Assembly (NCBI GenBank): GCA_964035795.1
Contig: OZ038320.1
Coordinates: 13,809,126-13,873,125, forward strand
Length of the DNA stretch: 64,000 bases
Reading direction: 5' to 3'
From: Pterobdella sp. o SKG-2022
Lineage: Eukaryota > Annelida > Clitellata > Hirudinida > Piscicolidae
Shown here in pieces: positions 33,401-46,400 of the stretch. How positions within the stretch are numbered: the stretch's first letter is position 1; every line of letters begins with the position of its first letter. A program made the translations under genes and the position numbers. Under the pieces are notes generated by a model, which had not been told where the DNA came from, made no database searches, and worked only from the letters and a program-made list of their open reading frames with translations.

Positions 33401-36400
33401 TCTCATCTCAAAAACAAAACCATACTTGAAATGATCTACGCAGACGACAATGACCTCATCGTCGAAAACATTAAATCATGTATCAGTATAATAAACAAAA
33501 CTTTTCAGAAATGGAATCTTAGATGCAACCTGTCTAAAACAGAAGTCACCAACCTCGAAAGAAGCAAAAATGAATCGAAGAGACTCACGAATAAACTTGG
33601 CTCTTTGCTAGGAGATGACGAAGACAGTAAAAGAAGACAGACACTCTCTTTTATCGCGTTTGGAAAGCTATCAAACCTATGGAAAAAGGCTAAAGAAGTG
33701 TCAGAAAGAAGAAAAATCAATCTCTACAAAGCTTTAGTCTTTTCTATACTCACATATATTTGTGGAATATGGGCTCTCAAAACAAAATCTTGGCAACTCA
33801 TTGATGCCCACCACAGGAAAGAATTAAGAAAACTAATGGGTATTACTTACCCTAGAGTTATCCGTAACAAGACTCTGAAAAAAAAAAAAGTATTCCTATA
33901 AGCCAACATGCCGCTAAACTACGGTGGAGTCTGTTAGGTCACATTCTAAAATCAGATGAAAACTTGCCAGCCAGGAAAGCAATGGAAATATACTTCAAAA
34001 ATGTTGAAACAAAATACCCTGGCTTCAGAGGAAGACCTCGTATAACATTACCAACTGTTTTATCAGAAGAACTAAAAAGAACTGAAACAACTGCTTCACG
34101 TGAAAACCTCAAAATACCACTAAAGCTATTTACTATAGACGATTTAACTGAACTTCCCAAGATAGCAGAAGACAGAAAACAATGGAAACTTCTCGTTTAA
34201 ACAATTAACCTCAACTATTCCTTCCAACAATAATCCCATTTTGTTTTATTTTTTCGTTCTGCTTGTTGCTCACCAATATATTAAATATATACATTTTTAT
34301 TCTTATTTTAATTTTATTTCGATAGATGTGGTGATATCTTTGATAGATTAGTCGTATGCCTTTGATAATAAAAATATGTTATATCATGAGAAACTATGTT
34401 TTCTTAGTGTATCTTTAAGATAGACAATTGTTCAAAGCTCTCTATCATTAATATACTTCATGTAATGGCTCGGTTAATGCAAGAACTAACACAGGTCACC
34501 TGCAGCTTCACTTTCCTGGGCTGTGTCATCAGCCTGGTCTACTGGGCCATTAAACCTGTTCGTGCATTTTCAGCATCTTTTCTGTTAAATTATTGGGATA
34601 TTTTTGTATACAAATTTTTTCAATAAAAGAAATATCAGCAATGAGCTTTCCAACGATTGAAATTCAGATGCGTTGTCTTGAAAATTTTAATGCTAAAAGA
34701 CTTTCCTCAAGCTTTCTCATGTTAGTTTTGTGTCTTTTCTATGGAATTGCAGGGTCTTTTGCTCATGGGTTTTCTACTTTTTATGGAGTGAGTACTTAAA
34801 ACTTGTTTAAAAATGTTTGATAAGAATTTTTTATCATGGAGTATAAACATGGTGGCAGATGAAACTGGAAAACCTGGTGAAAACCCTGTTCACTTTTATT
34901 TCAGCGTCTCCTATCATCTGCTTCATCAATTATCCTTACAAAGAAAATTATCAACAACGAAATTTTTTAGACAATATAAATTCAGAATTTTCAAAAGAAA
35001 TTTTTAAAGAAATAGATTCGATGCAAATGATCGAAAAAATGAGGTCTAGGAGGTGATAAATTTTTCTACATATTTTTTCATTGTACAAATTTTAATTTTT
35101 CAGTATTATACATAAAATATAGTGTATGATTAATTCAAAAAAAATTTTAAAATAACTTTTTTGATTTCAAAGAAACAAAAAGCGAAATAATTTCTTCGAG
35201 TATGCTGCTAAAGGTATTTCCCTCAAGAACCTTAATTTTACTTTTGAAAATAATTCAAATTTATTCAGAACAATTTTTTGTTGAATTTTTAAAATGATGG
35301 AACTCCGCATTTTAAAAATCCTAATGCCTCGAGGCTTATCGAAAAGATAAAACTATATAAACTCTAGCTTCAAATTTTAATGTTGGTATGATTCTTCAAA
35401 AATTTTAAACCAAAAAAAAGGGTTTTTAATAGATTTATTTAAAGAAAAAGCTATAATTTTCGATACATATGTCTTATGCACTTTTTGATGTGAAAGTTTC
35501 AAAAAATAAGTTCTTGAAAATACATTAGGATGTCTCTGAAAATATAATTTTTGTATAGTTTTCAACGGTGTAAATATAACTCCACAAGCATCTTATAATC
35601 AATCCTTCATGAAATTACCACAGGAGCCACTTTAACATTCCAATACATCTGGTTGATGATGTCCATATTCATTGCTTGGGGATCAATATATTCATTCTTT
35701 GATCAGACTCTTATATGGCTTGCTCATAGAGTCAACATCAAGACAGATATAACAGTGAGATGTTTCATATTGTTTTATTGAAAAAAGTTAAATTCATTTC
35801 GTATTTTTTACATGTATTCAATGCAATTCTGTATATGTATATTTTTCACACACCTGCCCGTTGTAGAAATTAGGTGGCTTGTTATTCAGGCCTTTAGTGT
35901 ACATGTCAGGAGTTGAATGGGAGAACTGTTGTTTAGGGGGAGAGTTGGTGGCTGAAAGGGTTTTTGGGGTAACTCAGATGGCAGTCAAACGACTAGGATC
36001 TTTAAGCTTAATGCATCAAATAGCGGTAAATATTCATTGTGACAAAAATTTTTTTAAGCCATAGTTAAATTTCTGAATATAGTCGAAAAACATGCTGAGA
36101 AACGAAAATATACCTAAATATTTCTAAAAATATTTTGTTTTAAAAATTATTTACTTTCAAAAGGGCTCTGAGATCTTCAGTTTGACCTTCCTCACTGTTG
36201 GGTTTTGCACTGTAATTTGGTATTGTATCGTTCTAATATTGGTGAAATTATTCTTAGAAAATACACTTGGTAACATTTTGAAATTAGTTTCAAGAAACAT
36301 ATGGATTATAAACATCATCACGTTTTACAATACATCAATGTCTTTTGTTCTGAAAAATGATGCAAGTTTTTTTGACAAGCCTCGTGGGGCTGGTTTCAGA

Positions 36401-36472
36401 GATATCATTGTGTGGGGCTTAATGTCTTCAATACCAAAGTATGAAGCTTTAATGAACATGGTGTCAGAATGA
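30464..36472 (+). CDS. Highly divergent SLC28/CNT-like nucleoside-transporter family protein
   Basis: Exons: 30464-30940, 31307-31398, 31779-31884, 34495-34557, about 34600-34787, 34859-35052, 35624-35754, 35867-36025 and 36164-36472 (TGA). Most junctions are phase-consistent. The collinear match to concentrative nucleoside transporters is seen in KVHWSSINKWFLVQII (family RVYWRPVLWGIGLQF), KFLYKCLAKLGFTYPAKGSA (WLGRQVQTFLEYTDAGAS), RPLVYMSGVEWEN (MPFSFMMGVEWQD) and GSEIFSLTFLTVGF (RSEIIATYALCGF). The hydrophobic segments fit a multi-pass membrane protein. The two sugar/base-binding signatures are degraded: the GQTE loop region reads SFPTIE and the GFANIGS region reads GFCTVIW, while the GVEW Glu and the SE pair remain. 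Transport activity is therefore doubtful. The frame is open across about 500 residues, so it may be a repurposed paralogue. The join around 34557-34600 is uncertain. Confidence 0.7.
31410..31710. mobile_element. Palindromic MITE-like element, copy 1
   Basis: 31487-31521 (TTTTAGCTTGCTATTTCTTC then GCTAAGAAAGCATT) is the near-exact inverse of 31587-31622, giving a stem of about 35 bp with a 65-nt loop. Outside it, TTTCTATAAGGAAAG and GACCAATAGGATTGAAGC-type ends resemble those of the neighbouring element at 32006. It lies in a CNT-like gene intron just after exon 31307-31398. Confidence 0.5.
32006..32333. mobile_element. Palindromic MITE-like element, copy 2
   Basis: About 32034-32080 (TATAGAAAGCATAATATTTT, TTTAATGACCAATAAGATT) pairs with the inverse at about 32255-32303 (AATCCCATTAGTCATAGAAA, ATTTTATGCCTTCTATA), roughly 46 bp with a few mismatches. 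The direct repeat GTCTTATCACA flanks it at 32006-32016 and 32323-32333. A run of AACAACATAATAACACAA-type units fills the loop. No coding frame is visible. Confidence 0.5.
32688..32866 (-). mobile_element. tRNA-derived SINE, copy 1
   Basis: On the minus strand the element begins with a tRNA-like head: GTCGGCACCTATAGCTCAAT, TGGTTGAGCATTAGACTAAT and GGGTTCGAATTC. This contains an A box (TAGCTCAATGG type) and a B box (GGTTCGAAT). It is followed by a unique body (CACCTGTTCCACAGTGTG) and a tail ending GCGCTTTATAAATACTGC. The copy at 41010-41200 is the same element. Its head abuts a 5'-truncated LINE that starts at about 32870. Confidence 0.8.
32870..34205 (+). mobile_element. 5'-truncated non-LTR retrotransposon, related to the 25795 LINE
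   Basis: RT-domain fragments run in order: KPKGNIENLRPIILLSTIRK (about 32940-33000), SQSAYRRGRSTSDIVWTHKW (33061-33118), RSPQGDRLSPILFVVYLKAA (about 33329-33388), motif C as MIYADDNDLIVE (about 33433-33468), HHRKELRKLMGITYP (33810-33855), then LRWSLLGHILKSDENLPARK to a stop at 34200. The motif-A region and at least two other points are frameshifted (33150-33180, 33890-33905). The endonuclease is absent, so it is 5'-truncated. It shares the C-terminal layout of the LINE at 25795 but differs throughout, so it is a sister family, not a recent copy. It lies in an intron of the CNT-like gene. Confidence 0.85.
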
Positions 36473-37463
36473 CGATAATCTTTAAAGTTCACTTTTTTGA
36501 ATTATTTTAAAAAATTTTAACAAAAAAATTTTATTTAATTTTGAAATTTCAAAGAATAAAATCAATTATATTTTGCTTTTAGTTTTTTGAATCGTTACCG
36601 CCCATCACTATTTTGTTATAAAAACTCAAACATTGGCTTTGAATAAAGTATTTCTAGGAATATATTTTTTTATAATGCAAAACAACCAGGTACAGTCGTT
36701 TCTGTTTGTTTAAATAAAATTATATTTTATTCATAAAAAAATTTGTAGTTATATATCTTTTCTAATCGACATATAAAAAATTTTAGCTCTATTATTGTAG
36801 TTATTAGGTGGTAGTAGAACTCAACAGTAAAAGAAAATGTAATTAAGTATCACAGTTCATTGTTCTCCATCTAAGGTATATTTATACCACAATCGACTTT
36901 GAATCGTCGGGTTCTTTAACGGTCAATTCTTTCAACTGGCTACTGTTTTTTGAATACCAGGTGGCATTTAGATAATTTAGTTTTATATGGTTTAGTTCAA
37001 ATAAATTGCTCATTTTTTGCCACAAATCTTTAGATTGTAGGCTATAAATAGTCATTAGCCGGAAGTTTATATTAAAACTTATTAGCTCAAAAATATTTCT
37101 TTTTTATATCATATTCAAAAATTTTAAAAATCGTTCCCAAATGATTTTGACTTGTTTTATAAAGTTCTACTACTGTCCTTCATTGATTCTCCATTTCACT
37201 CTAAAGCTATGGTTTTAGACGTGAATTACATTTGCCTACATATTCGAAAAATTATAAGTGAATCTATGTGAAAAACTTTGAAGGTTGTTTGAAAGTCAGA
37301 TACATTGGTTTTTATATTTACATTAGATAAGTAAACATCAGGTTTTAATATTTAAAATGTATTCTCAGGTCTCAGGTTTTTTATGAAATAATATTAATTT
37401 TTATCATATTAAGTTATATTGAGTATATTAATATTTACAATGTGTTGATGAAATTTCTACCAG
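36473..37463. other. Spacer containing the unresolved 5' end of Sin3
   Basis: Between the CNT-like stop and the first recognisable Sin3 exon the sequence is AT-rich. AATAAA-type polyadenylation sites near 36553 and 36643 could serve the CNT-like gene. The Sin3 exon at 37464 begins in mid-protein, so at least one N-terminal exon should lie upstream, but I could not identify it. Confidence 0.35.
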
Positions 37464-40400
37464 CCTTCTCTTTCCAAGTTGAAAGTAGAAGATGCATTGG
37501 CCTACTTGGACAGAGTTAAGCAGCAGTTCCAGATGCAGCCCCAGGTCTTGTTTTTTAATACTTCATTTAATATAAATGTATTATCATGATTCCATTCAAT
37601 TTACATAAATTCAAAAATTTGTTATGTAGAATATTAGATGTAAATAAATGTTGAAAATCTTCCAAGGTTTACAATGACTTTCTGGATATTATGAAGGAGT
37701 TCAAGTCACAAACGTTAGTCTTGTTACATAAAGACTGAGTTTAATGCACTTTTATGGAATTATTATCAAAGCTTAGAATTAGTTTATGGTGCATTTATAT
37801 CATGTCTGTCCATGTATTGTTGTAGAAGCATTTATGAGTTTCAATCATTTTTCATTTTATATATTAGATATAATTCCATTGATTCAAAAACTTGACAATG
37901 TTTTTATGTTTTTCCATTTAAAATAAGAAAATATTGTTTTCAAAAGATATTGATGATGATCTTTTTAAAATTGAAAAGTCTCAATTTTAAAAAACTAGCA
38001 AAGGATTTGATTGAATGAATGTGCATATTTGGTTCAGGATAGACACACCAGGGGTGATATCAAGGGTATCCTGCCTCTTCAATGGTCACAACCACCTCAT
38101 TGTTGGATTCAATGCTTTTCTTCCCCTCGGGTACAAGATTGAACTCAACACTGAAACTGACACCATCTCTATCTATGAACCTTCATCTAATAAAAATGTT
38201 TGAACTTATTCTAAAATTTATTTACTCAAGTTTTTAAGAAACTATTATAGTTTTTGTATTGAAAACTTTCATTGTTAGTTTAAAAGTCAAGCATTAATTA
38301 TAATGTGGCTAGTTATTCATCGTTTATTAACGACCAAAAAGACACTCAATTTATTTGTAGCTAGATGAAGTTTTTCACAAGATGATTATATATTTTCAAC
38401 TAGATAATTTTTCAACTTCGTTGAAGTATGTTTTGTGTTAGTTAGTTTCAATCTACTAAGTACATACTCTAGCTTTATTGATCTAATGTATAAATTATGT
38501 TATGTTTCATATCCTCAAAGTAATAATACGACTTGATGTTAATTGTATCTCAGCTATTTTTTCCAGCTTGTTATTTCATATTATGTGACTACTTGTTTAT
38601 GTACATTTTGATATAAAGTTTTTTATTTTTATCTTAGTGTGTTTATATTTTGAATTTTCAAGTCGTTTTAACTAAAATTGCAGTTAGTTTTAAAATTGAA
38701 GTAGGATATATGACAATCAACAGCAAGCTCCAGTAGGCATGAGTTTGTCTACATATGGCTCAATGCATCAGATGAAGAACAAGTCTACTGCACACTTGCA
38801 CCCCACACCTCCCATGCCTGGCTATCACTCACCCACCCAGCCCTCCATCAATACCTTCCCATCATCACAACCCTCCCACCAACCTTATACACAACCACTC
38901 CAGCCATACAATCAAACGCAAAAAGAGCATCATCACCATCTTTCACCTCAGTCTGAGCCCTCTTCAAGCCAACCTGTGGAGTTCAACCATGCCATCACAT
39001 ATGTCAACAAGATTAAGGTACTTTGTTTCAATGCTTGTCAATGTGCAGGCAATTCTTAAGAGGTTTAATATTTTGTTGGCTGGTAGCTGTTATGGCTTAT
39101 TTGAGGGGACTTCCGAAATTGTCCAAGTGTTTATTATTGTTTTAAAAAGATACACTTTTATGTGACAAAAAAGTTAATAGTCTTCTACATTATAGTGTTT
39201 TGGCTCAAATTAATATGTAAATTTTGAAAATATTGTCTCAGAACCGTTACCAGTCGAAGCCTGAAGTGTACAAACAGTTCCTGGAGATCTTGCACAAGTA
39301 TCAAAAGGAGCAAAAACTTGTGAGTGTAAAAAGGGTGGCTGAAGTCATATATAACTGAATAATTTTGAACCTTATCAAATTTGGTTCTCTTTATTATATT
39401 TTACCTTAATATTATCTTTTCGCTTTTATATTTATTATTCTATAATTTATTACATAAATGAGAAGTTTAAAATCATTATTCAATCTAAATTAATTCATAG
39501 TTTGTTTATTCATGCCAATTTTGGTGTGTATAAAAGAGAACAACACATTAACCCACAGAACTGTTCACAGAGTGGCAGCAAATTGATGGAAAGTACGGTG
39601 TACAAGAACGTAGCAAACCTTTTTAAGGACCAGCCTGACCTTCTTCAGGAGTTTTCCCAGTTTTTGCCCGATGCTGGCAATGGAGGGGCCCTGCCTGGTG
39701 GGGCTGCGGCTTTCAACCCTGCCAATGCTGTGGGTCCTAACGAGGGGTCCCTGCTTTATGGCGCCAATTCACTGTTGTCTGAAGTGTCTGTCACTGCTGG
39801 CAAGACTGATAATGATACTGATATGCACACATTCTCTGGATACACAAACAAAGTTGATATCTTTTATTGAATACATTCATTAAAATGATTATTTGCATAG
39901 TGATATAAATTAATTCAAATTTTCATACTTCATTCTTCACCACATCTAAGGAGTCGTTTGCAAACAGCCTCAAGAACCATCCAGACAACACCAGCTGCCA
40001 CCTCACCTCCACAGTCCCATCTACCACTCAGTCCTCAGGCCCCCGCAAAAAGAGACTCTCATCTAACAACAGTCTTTCTGGACCCCCACTGAGAGTTCGT
40101 TGTTTCTTATTTTCTAATTTTCATATTTTAGATAATGGTAATACTTCCTGAACTTCCTATGTTATAGGATATTCTTCATCATCATTTTCATAATTCATCA
40201 CTAAATGTTGATATTTCACCAGCGTCAGAAACACGAGCTGAGCACCACCAGATTTGCAGACATGGCAGATTATGCCTTCTTCGACAAGGTGCCTCTAATA
40301 CCCATTATTTTCTGTTGTATAAATAGCTTTTAGCTGAAAAATTTTTATATAGTAAGTAATTGTATGCATAGTGGCATCAAAGCAGAGCCTCAGCATAATG

Positions 40401-43400
40401 ATGATAATCGTCAGGTGCGCAGTTGCATAGGGGATCGCATGTACTCCAACCTGCTCAAGTGCTTGTGGCTCTACAATGAGATGATGTTCGTGTTCTTTGA
40501 ATTTTTATTTTATTGATTCTTTGTTTGACTCATTGTTATCATATCGTTGATTTTTAGAATTGTTTTTTTAGCTATTTGAGATTTTGATGTTATATTTCAT
40601 TGTTCCTGTAAAACTACACACCTTATTCCAGGATTTCTTCATCTGAGCTCATGGAAATGATAAAACCTTTTGTTCTGTAAGTTGATATCTTCAACATTTT
40701 AAATCTATTGAGTTGCTTCAAGTAATTCAGGTATGAGCAGAGTAGCACAAAATTCTATTCAGAATACACTAGAGCAGAGTTTTTCCTATATTATCTTATG
40801 GAGGTTTCAGGCAATTACATGCCAGTCCTTTGTTGTCAACACGCCCAACAGGATGATGCCCGATCTGGGTAAGAGGATGAGGCAGTTGTTGGACACAAAG
40901 GATGACACTGTGGTGGTCGAGAACTCTGGCAACCAACTGCCTGCAGGCAAGATAGGTCTGTCAATTAATTTGTATTTTCTTATGTGTAAAGGCAGAAACT
41001 ACATAATTTATTATTATAATGTAATGTAATGTGGTATTTATAAAGCGCTTTTTTTTATAGATCAAAGCACTTGCCACAAATTTAATGTAGCGCAAACACA
41101 AAGTGGAACAGTTGCTAATTGTCGGCCCACGCGGGATCGAACCCGGTAACTTTAGATAATTAGTCTAATGCTCATCCATTGAGCTATAGGGGCCGACAAT
41201 TAAATAATTTTTTTTTTCTTGTTGCAGTCAAAATGTTTAAAACTCTCTCAGGCTAAGCAGTGCATAATTTTTCAATATTTTTGCATTGCAGACTACCAGT
41301 CATGCAAGAGGTATGACTCCAGTTACCTGGCCCTTTCTAATGACTTCAACCAACCAAAGTGCTCTGGACGCACTGCACTGTGCCATGAGGTTGAATAAAA
41401 AGACAATTATTGCTTTAATAGTTTTCAAATTTCATTCAAGTTTTTTTACCTACCAGCTTATTCATGATAGAGTATAATGATGTTTATGATGGTTGGTTTC
41501 AGGTATTGAACGACAAGTATGTGTCATTCCAGTCATGGTCTGAGGACTCGAGTTCAGTGATAAGAAAAACTGTGGCAGAAGAGGTGATCTTCAGGTGTGA
41601 AGAGGAGAGATACCAGGTGGCTCACACGGCTGTTTTTGTGGTATTCTCATGAAATTCCTCTCTTGAGGGTTTAGATAGGTTTATAGCAAGTTTGTTTTGG
41701 AGTCTGAAAAATAACCAGCCTTTTCAATGGCCACATTTATCAGCCATTATCTCATTCATAATTTTTCGTCATGAACTGTTTATTTTGTGGTCGTTTGATT
41801 GGAATTGTGAATATAATACTAGTTATGTTTGCAGTTGGATATAAACCTGGAGAACCTGCAGAGTACCTTAAACCTGTTGAGGCTGGCCCATGCCAAGATG
41901 TCCTCCATGCCCCCCCATAACAGGTCTCCAATCTGGTATCATAATGCTTGGTTGCATAGCACTGTGTGTTTTGGTATTATTTAGTTAATTAAATTATATA
42001 ACATTTAATGAAATAATATCTTATTATAAATACAAAAAAAAGTATGTAATATTGCTCAAAAAGACGCGGTTTTCAAGAGATAACTGAACTGAATTATTAC
42101 TAATATTAATATTTATAAGATATGCATAGCTGCATTCAGACAACAACGTCTACAAACAGGTCCACTTTCAAGCTGGACTCTTGTCTGGGGGGTCGTAGTG
42201 AGGCTCTGCCCAAGAAGACCTTGTTTGGGTGCGTCCCTCTTTGTGCTCTTCCATATTGTTTCATTCCCCTGTAGCTATTTTTGTCCGTAATATTTATATC
42301 AGTCTAAAAATGATCCAAAGTTCCACTTTCGTATGGTTAATATGAAAAATTATTCAAGAAGTGAATTATATAAATGTTTCTATGTATTACCATTTATGTC
42401 GTTTTATAATTGGTATAATTCATCTTGACCCAACATGACATGTAGTTTGTATGGTGAGTCAGGAAGTTTGGTGATGGATTCATTAAGGGAGAAGCCATGG
42501 GAGGCAGTAGGTGTGGTGATTCGCAGGCTGGAAAGCAAGGTGCATGAGTGGATGCAAGCAAAGATCAAAAATAACAAAGTAAGAAGTTTCTTTTTTGTAA
42601 ATATACAATTTTTTTTAAACTTCAGATTTTTGACTGGTTGGTGGTGAATGTTATTTCATAGATTTATTTATGAACTTTCAGACATGGAATGAGCAAAACC
42701 AAAAGTTCTATCTCAAATCTCTTGATCATGCTGGCATCAATTTCAAACAGGTCTGTATGCACCACTGTATTCATCATTTGTACGTCATCATCAGGTGACC
42801 AATGATAACGTACTGTATATATTCAACAACTTTGTAGTTGCCAATAATTAACAATAGTATTTTCTTTGTTTTCGACGTTTTCATTTTTAAAATTTTGCTA
42901 AACTTTTTGCTTGTCTTATGAAATTTTTTTGATAAAGTTAATTCAGCTTAGAAAACTAATGGTAATTCATTGATTCTCATAAATCCTTATTGGTTGATGA
43001 TGGTTCAGGTAGATGCGAAGAACATGAGATCAAAAGCACTAATACAAGAAATTGAAAACAACTATGAAAAGGTGCTATTCACTATAATATACTTAAGCTT
43101 TAGAGTGCTGTAAAATACTGTTTCAACCGCTTAGAAGTGCAATATGCTTTAATTATCCTTTGTTTCAATAACTCAATTGAGAAGTAAAATATCAGCAGAC
43201 TTTCATATAAAATTTTTCATTAAAGAATTTATTTTACAAATACTAACAATGTTATAAACCACTGAAAGCTTTCAATAATCTCACTAAACATGACAGCTGC
43301 GGGAAGGACCACACCTAACATACAGACTGTCGTGTGACTCATGTGATGTGATTGCTGACACCTGCAGTCTAGTGGTGCACCATCTCAGGAGACAAGTGAG

Positions 43401-46400
43401 TGTGGTGTGATTCAGGTTGAATGTTGTTTGTAATTAACTTATACCCCTAAGTTAATTATAGATTTTATGGCTTTAAACACATGAATACTGTGGTACCAGG
43501 CAAATGTGCAGTTTGATGAGAAGCAGAGAATGAAGGCTTCGCTCAAGTTGTTCATGCAGTCATTCATTGGCATAGACATCATTAGAGCCATCTCTGACGA
43601 CGAAGGTTTGAGTCACGTGTACATCACATACATGCACTTTAGGGTAGCTATGGGTATTTTTATTATCAAGCTAAATCATGAATTTTGCCTGGTTTAGTAG
43701 TCCATTTGGTAGAAGTATGAAAATATATATATTTGAGATGCACTCATTAAGTTATACCAATTTCCAGAAGACACAAAGCAAGAAAAAGAAGAGGTTCAAG
43801 AAAAGACATTTTTAATTAATCACAGCAATAAAGTTCGCTTTTCTTCTTTTTTTTTTAAACAATCATTAATGTATTATAGTCAGCATCTTTTTTTCAAAGT
43901 TCATAAACAGCAATTTTGACATGAAACATATATTGTCTTCATTGTATTATTAACAACACCACCTCCACAGAGTACCATAATTCTCACTCAATCCTGGTAC
44001 GTTTTCTTTCGCCTCTTTTATCTTCTTTTCGAACGACTGCGCAACTTCAAGCATCAGGCAGACAAGATGGCAGCAGAACAGGCCTCCGAGAACGTTGATG
44101 ATGACGCCAATGCACCTGCTGTCATGCTGGGTCTCAGATCTGCCGGTTAGTCTTTGAAGGCTGTGTTTCTGGTGTTTGTCTTATTATCGTATGTTTTATT
44201 AATTGGAACTATCAAAATATGTTTCTTGATTTATGAAAAAAAATTTTTTTCAATTAAAATTTTCGAAAAATTCAACTTTGACCTAATTTATTAGTATATT
44301 TTTAAATCAGAACAGTTTTATTTATATTACTATGAAAAAATACCTAACAGATTTGAGTAGAAGCTAAAGTTATTGTAGTAGTATCAAAAATATAGTTAAT
44401 TGTTTGATAATTGAGATTTAATAAGAGTTAAAGTTGTTTGAAGTTAAATTTCAAAGATGAAACTCCTGCTCCCCCTCCCTTTCATTCCTTTTTTTTCTTC
44501 ATGGTATGTATTTTTCTTAATAGTGGGTCCCAGGCATGGGTGTTCCACAATGTTGCAGATCATTGTATTATTCTTTTTTGTTTTTATGCTTTTTCGAATT
44601 AAAAGGTTCTTTTGCAAAAAAATTTTTTTTCCGACCTTGTCACTATTATATCTGGTGTATCCCAGTTTTTTCCATGCTTACCACATCATGGGGTACGTTT
44701 CGCCAACTTCTACCTTTTCTTTCTAATCGCCATCTATCTTTATTGGTCAGAGGTCGTATCTATTCAACCTGTGTCAGACGCGCTTTGTTGCATGCTGCTG
44801 AAACATGGGCTGTAACAGTATCCACGGTGAACCGCCTTAAACGAAACAACCTGGCCAGGATTCTGAATGGAAAGGCGGACTTCAAGATAGATCTTTCAAA
44901 AAATCCAACTCTTGGTAAAGGAAAATGGGCTATAAAAAGGATTTGATTGATTGATTGATGATCACATTGGCAGGCATGTTTGGTTATTTCCAACATTGTA
45001 ACTTCTGTTTTTTTTTGATGATACATCTGCCTTGTTCTATTTATTTCGGGTTTTGATACTTACTCTAGTTTGGCCAATGTATGGCTTATTTTCATCACAA
45101 TAACATTTCAGTTTGTAGACACATTTTCTTTCTTTTCTCTAGTGTTTTTTTTTTGTTCTTCAGGCACAAAATTTGTCCGTGTTCATGTCATAAAGAGTTA
45201 TGAAAATCAATGTGGCTGTTAGTAAAAATCCTTTTTAGTTTGTGAGATATGAAGTTCTGGATTGGTAACCAGCGGGGGCTATTCTACCTCATGGGCAGGT
45301 GAAGCGGGGGCTATGCTACCCGTGATATATGTTTTTTTGTTGTTTTTGGTCATGTTGTTCATTTTTGTTGTTTTGATTTATTCTGTTTCTTAATTTCCTC
45401 TTGTGCTCAGTTTTTGTTTTTGGTATTTTTGGTTTGTATGTCGCTGCTATTTGTTGTTTTCTGTTGAAATCGTTGTCTTCGGAATTATTTATCAGGCAGT
45501 CTTTCATTTTTAAAAGGGTTTCATTCGAGCAAAGTTTGTAGGTTTAACAAATCTCCTATTCATATTTTGGAATCTTGACTGGATTGAGAATTGATAGTAA
45601 GTCCCGTATAGATGATTTTCGATAAACGGTAGTTTTCAAAGTACTATTTCTCCTTTTCTGATGAGGGTGTCTGAGAAAGCAAGTTTCGAATCCTTTTCAA
45701 TTTCAACAGTGAATTCCAGGTTTTCATCAACTTAACTGAGAATTTCCATGAATTCTATTTGTGATGTGTTTGTTCTGTTTTTTCCATTATACAAAACGTA
45801 TCGTTTATATATACTTTTTGAAATCTAAGAGGTTTTATTTTTCTTTTTTTGGCCAATTTTTTTGCTTCATTTATTGTATTATTCATCCAGAACTGGGTTA
45901 TAAAACCATAATGCTTAGGCCAATTGGTTTTTAATTTTCTATTGTATATGGTTGATTGTTGTATAGAAATTTAGATGTTAACAAACATAGTGTCATTAGG
46001 TCCAATATGTCTGTTGGTGTTAGTTTAGTTCTTTTTTTAAGTTTTTATCTTGTTGAGGTTTTTTATATATGAGGTTAGTGCATTTTTTAAGGGTATTGAA
46101 GGCTTCAGGGTCACAACTCACCAGATATTCATTCCCACTCAACGTTGCTTCTCGTATACTTGCAATGAATTTCTTCGAATTTTTGCAGAAATGTTCTTCT
46201 TCATCCATTAAAAGGGTTGATAAGTGGGATGAGGTATGATGGGAATGATTCTTGAGGGCAGCCATGGCGCGAGATGATGTTGCGTGCAGGATAATTCTTG
46301 TTTGCTTTGTAGGTTTTTATTGCTGGGTGTGATATGGGGACTAAAGATCTAGACGGATATATTTTTTTTAATCATTTTTTTGTAATTTATATTTTTTTTA

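Noticed and set aside
41150..41200. Functional tRNA gene on the minus strand
   Set aside because: A and B boxes are good, but the T stem and acceptor stem do not pair fully and the same sequence recurs at 32688 with a common body and tail, so it is a SINE.
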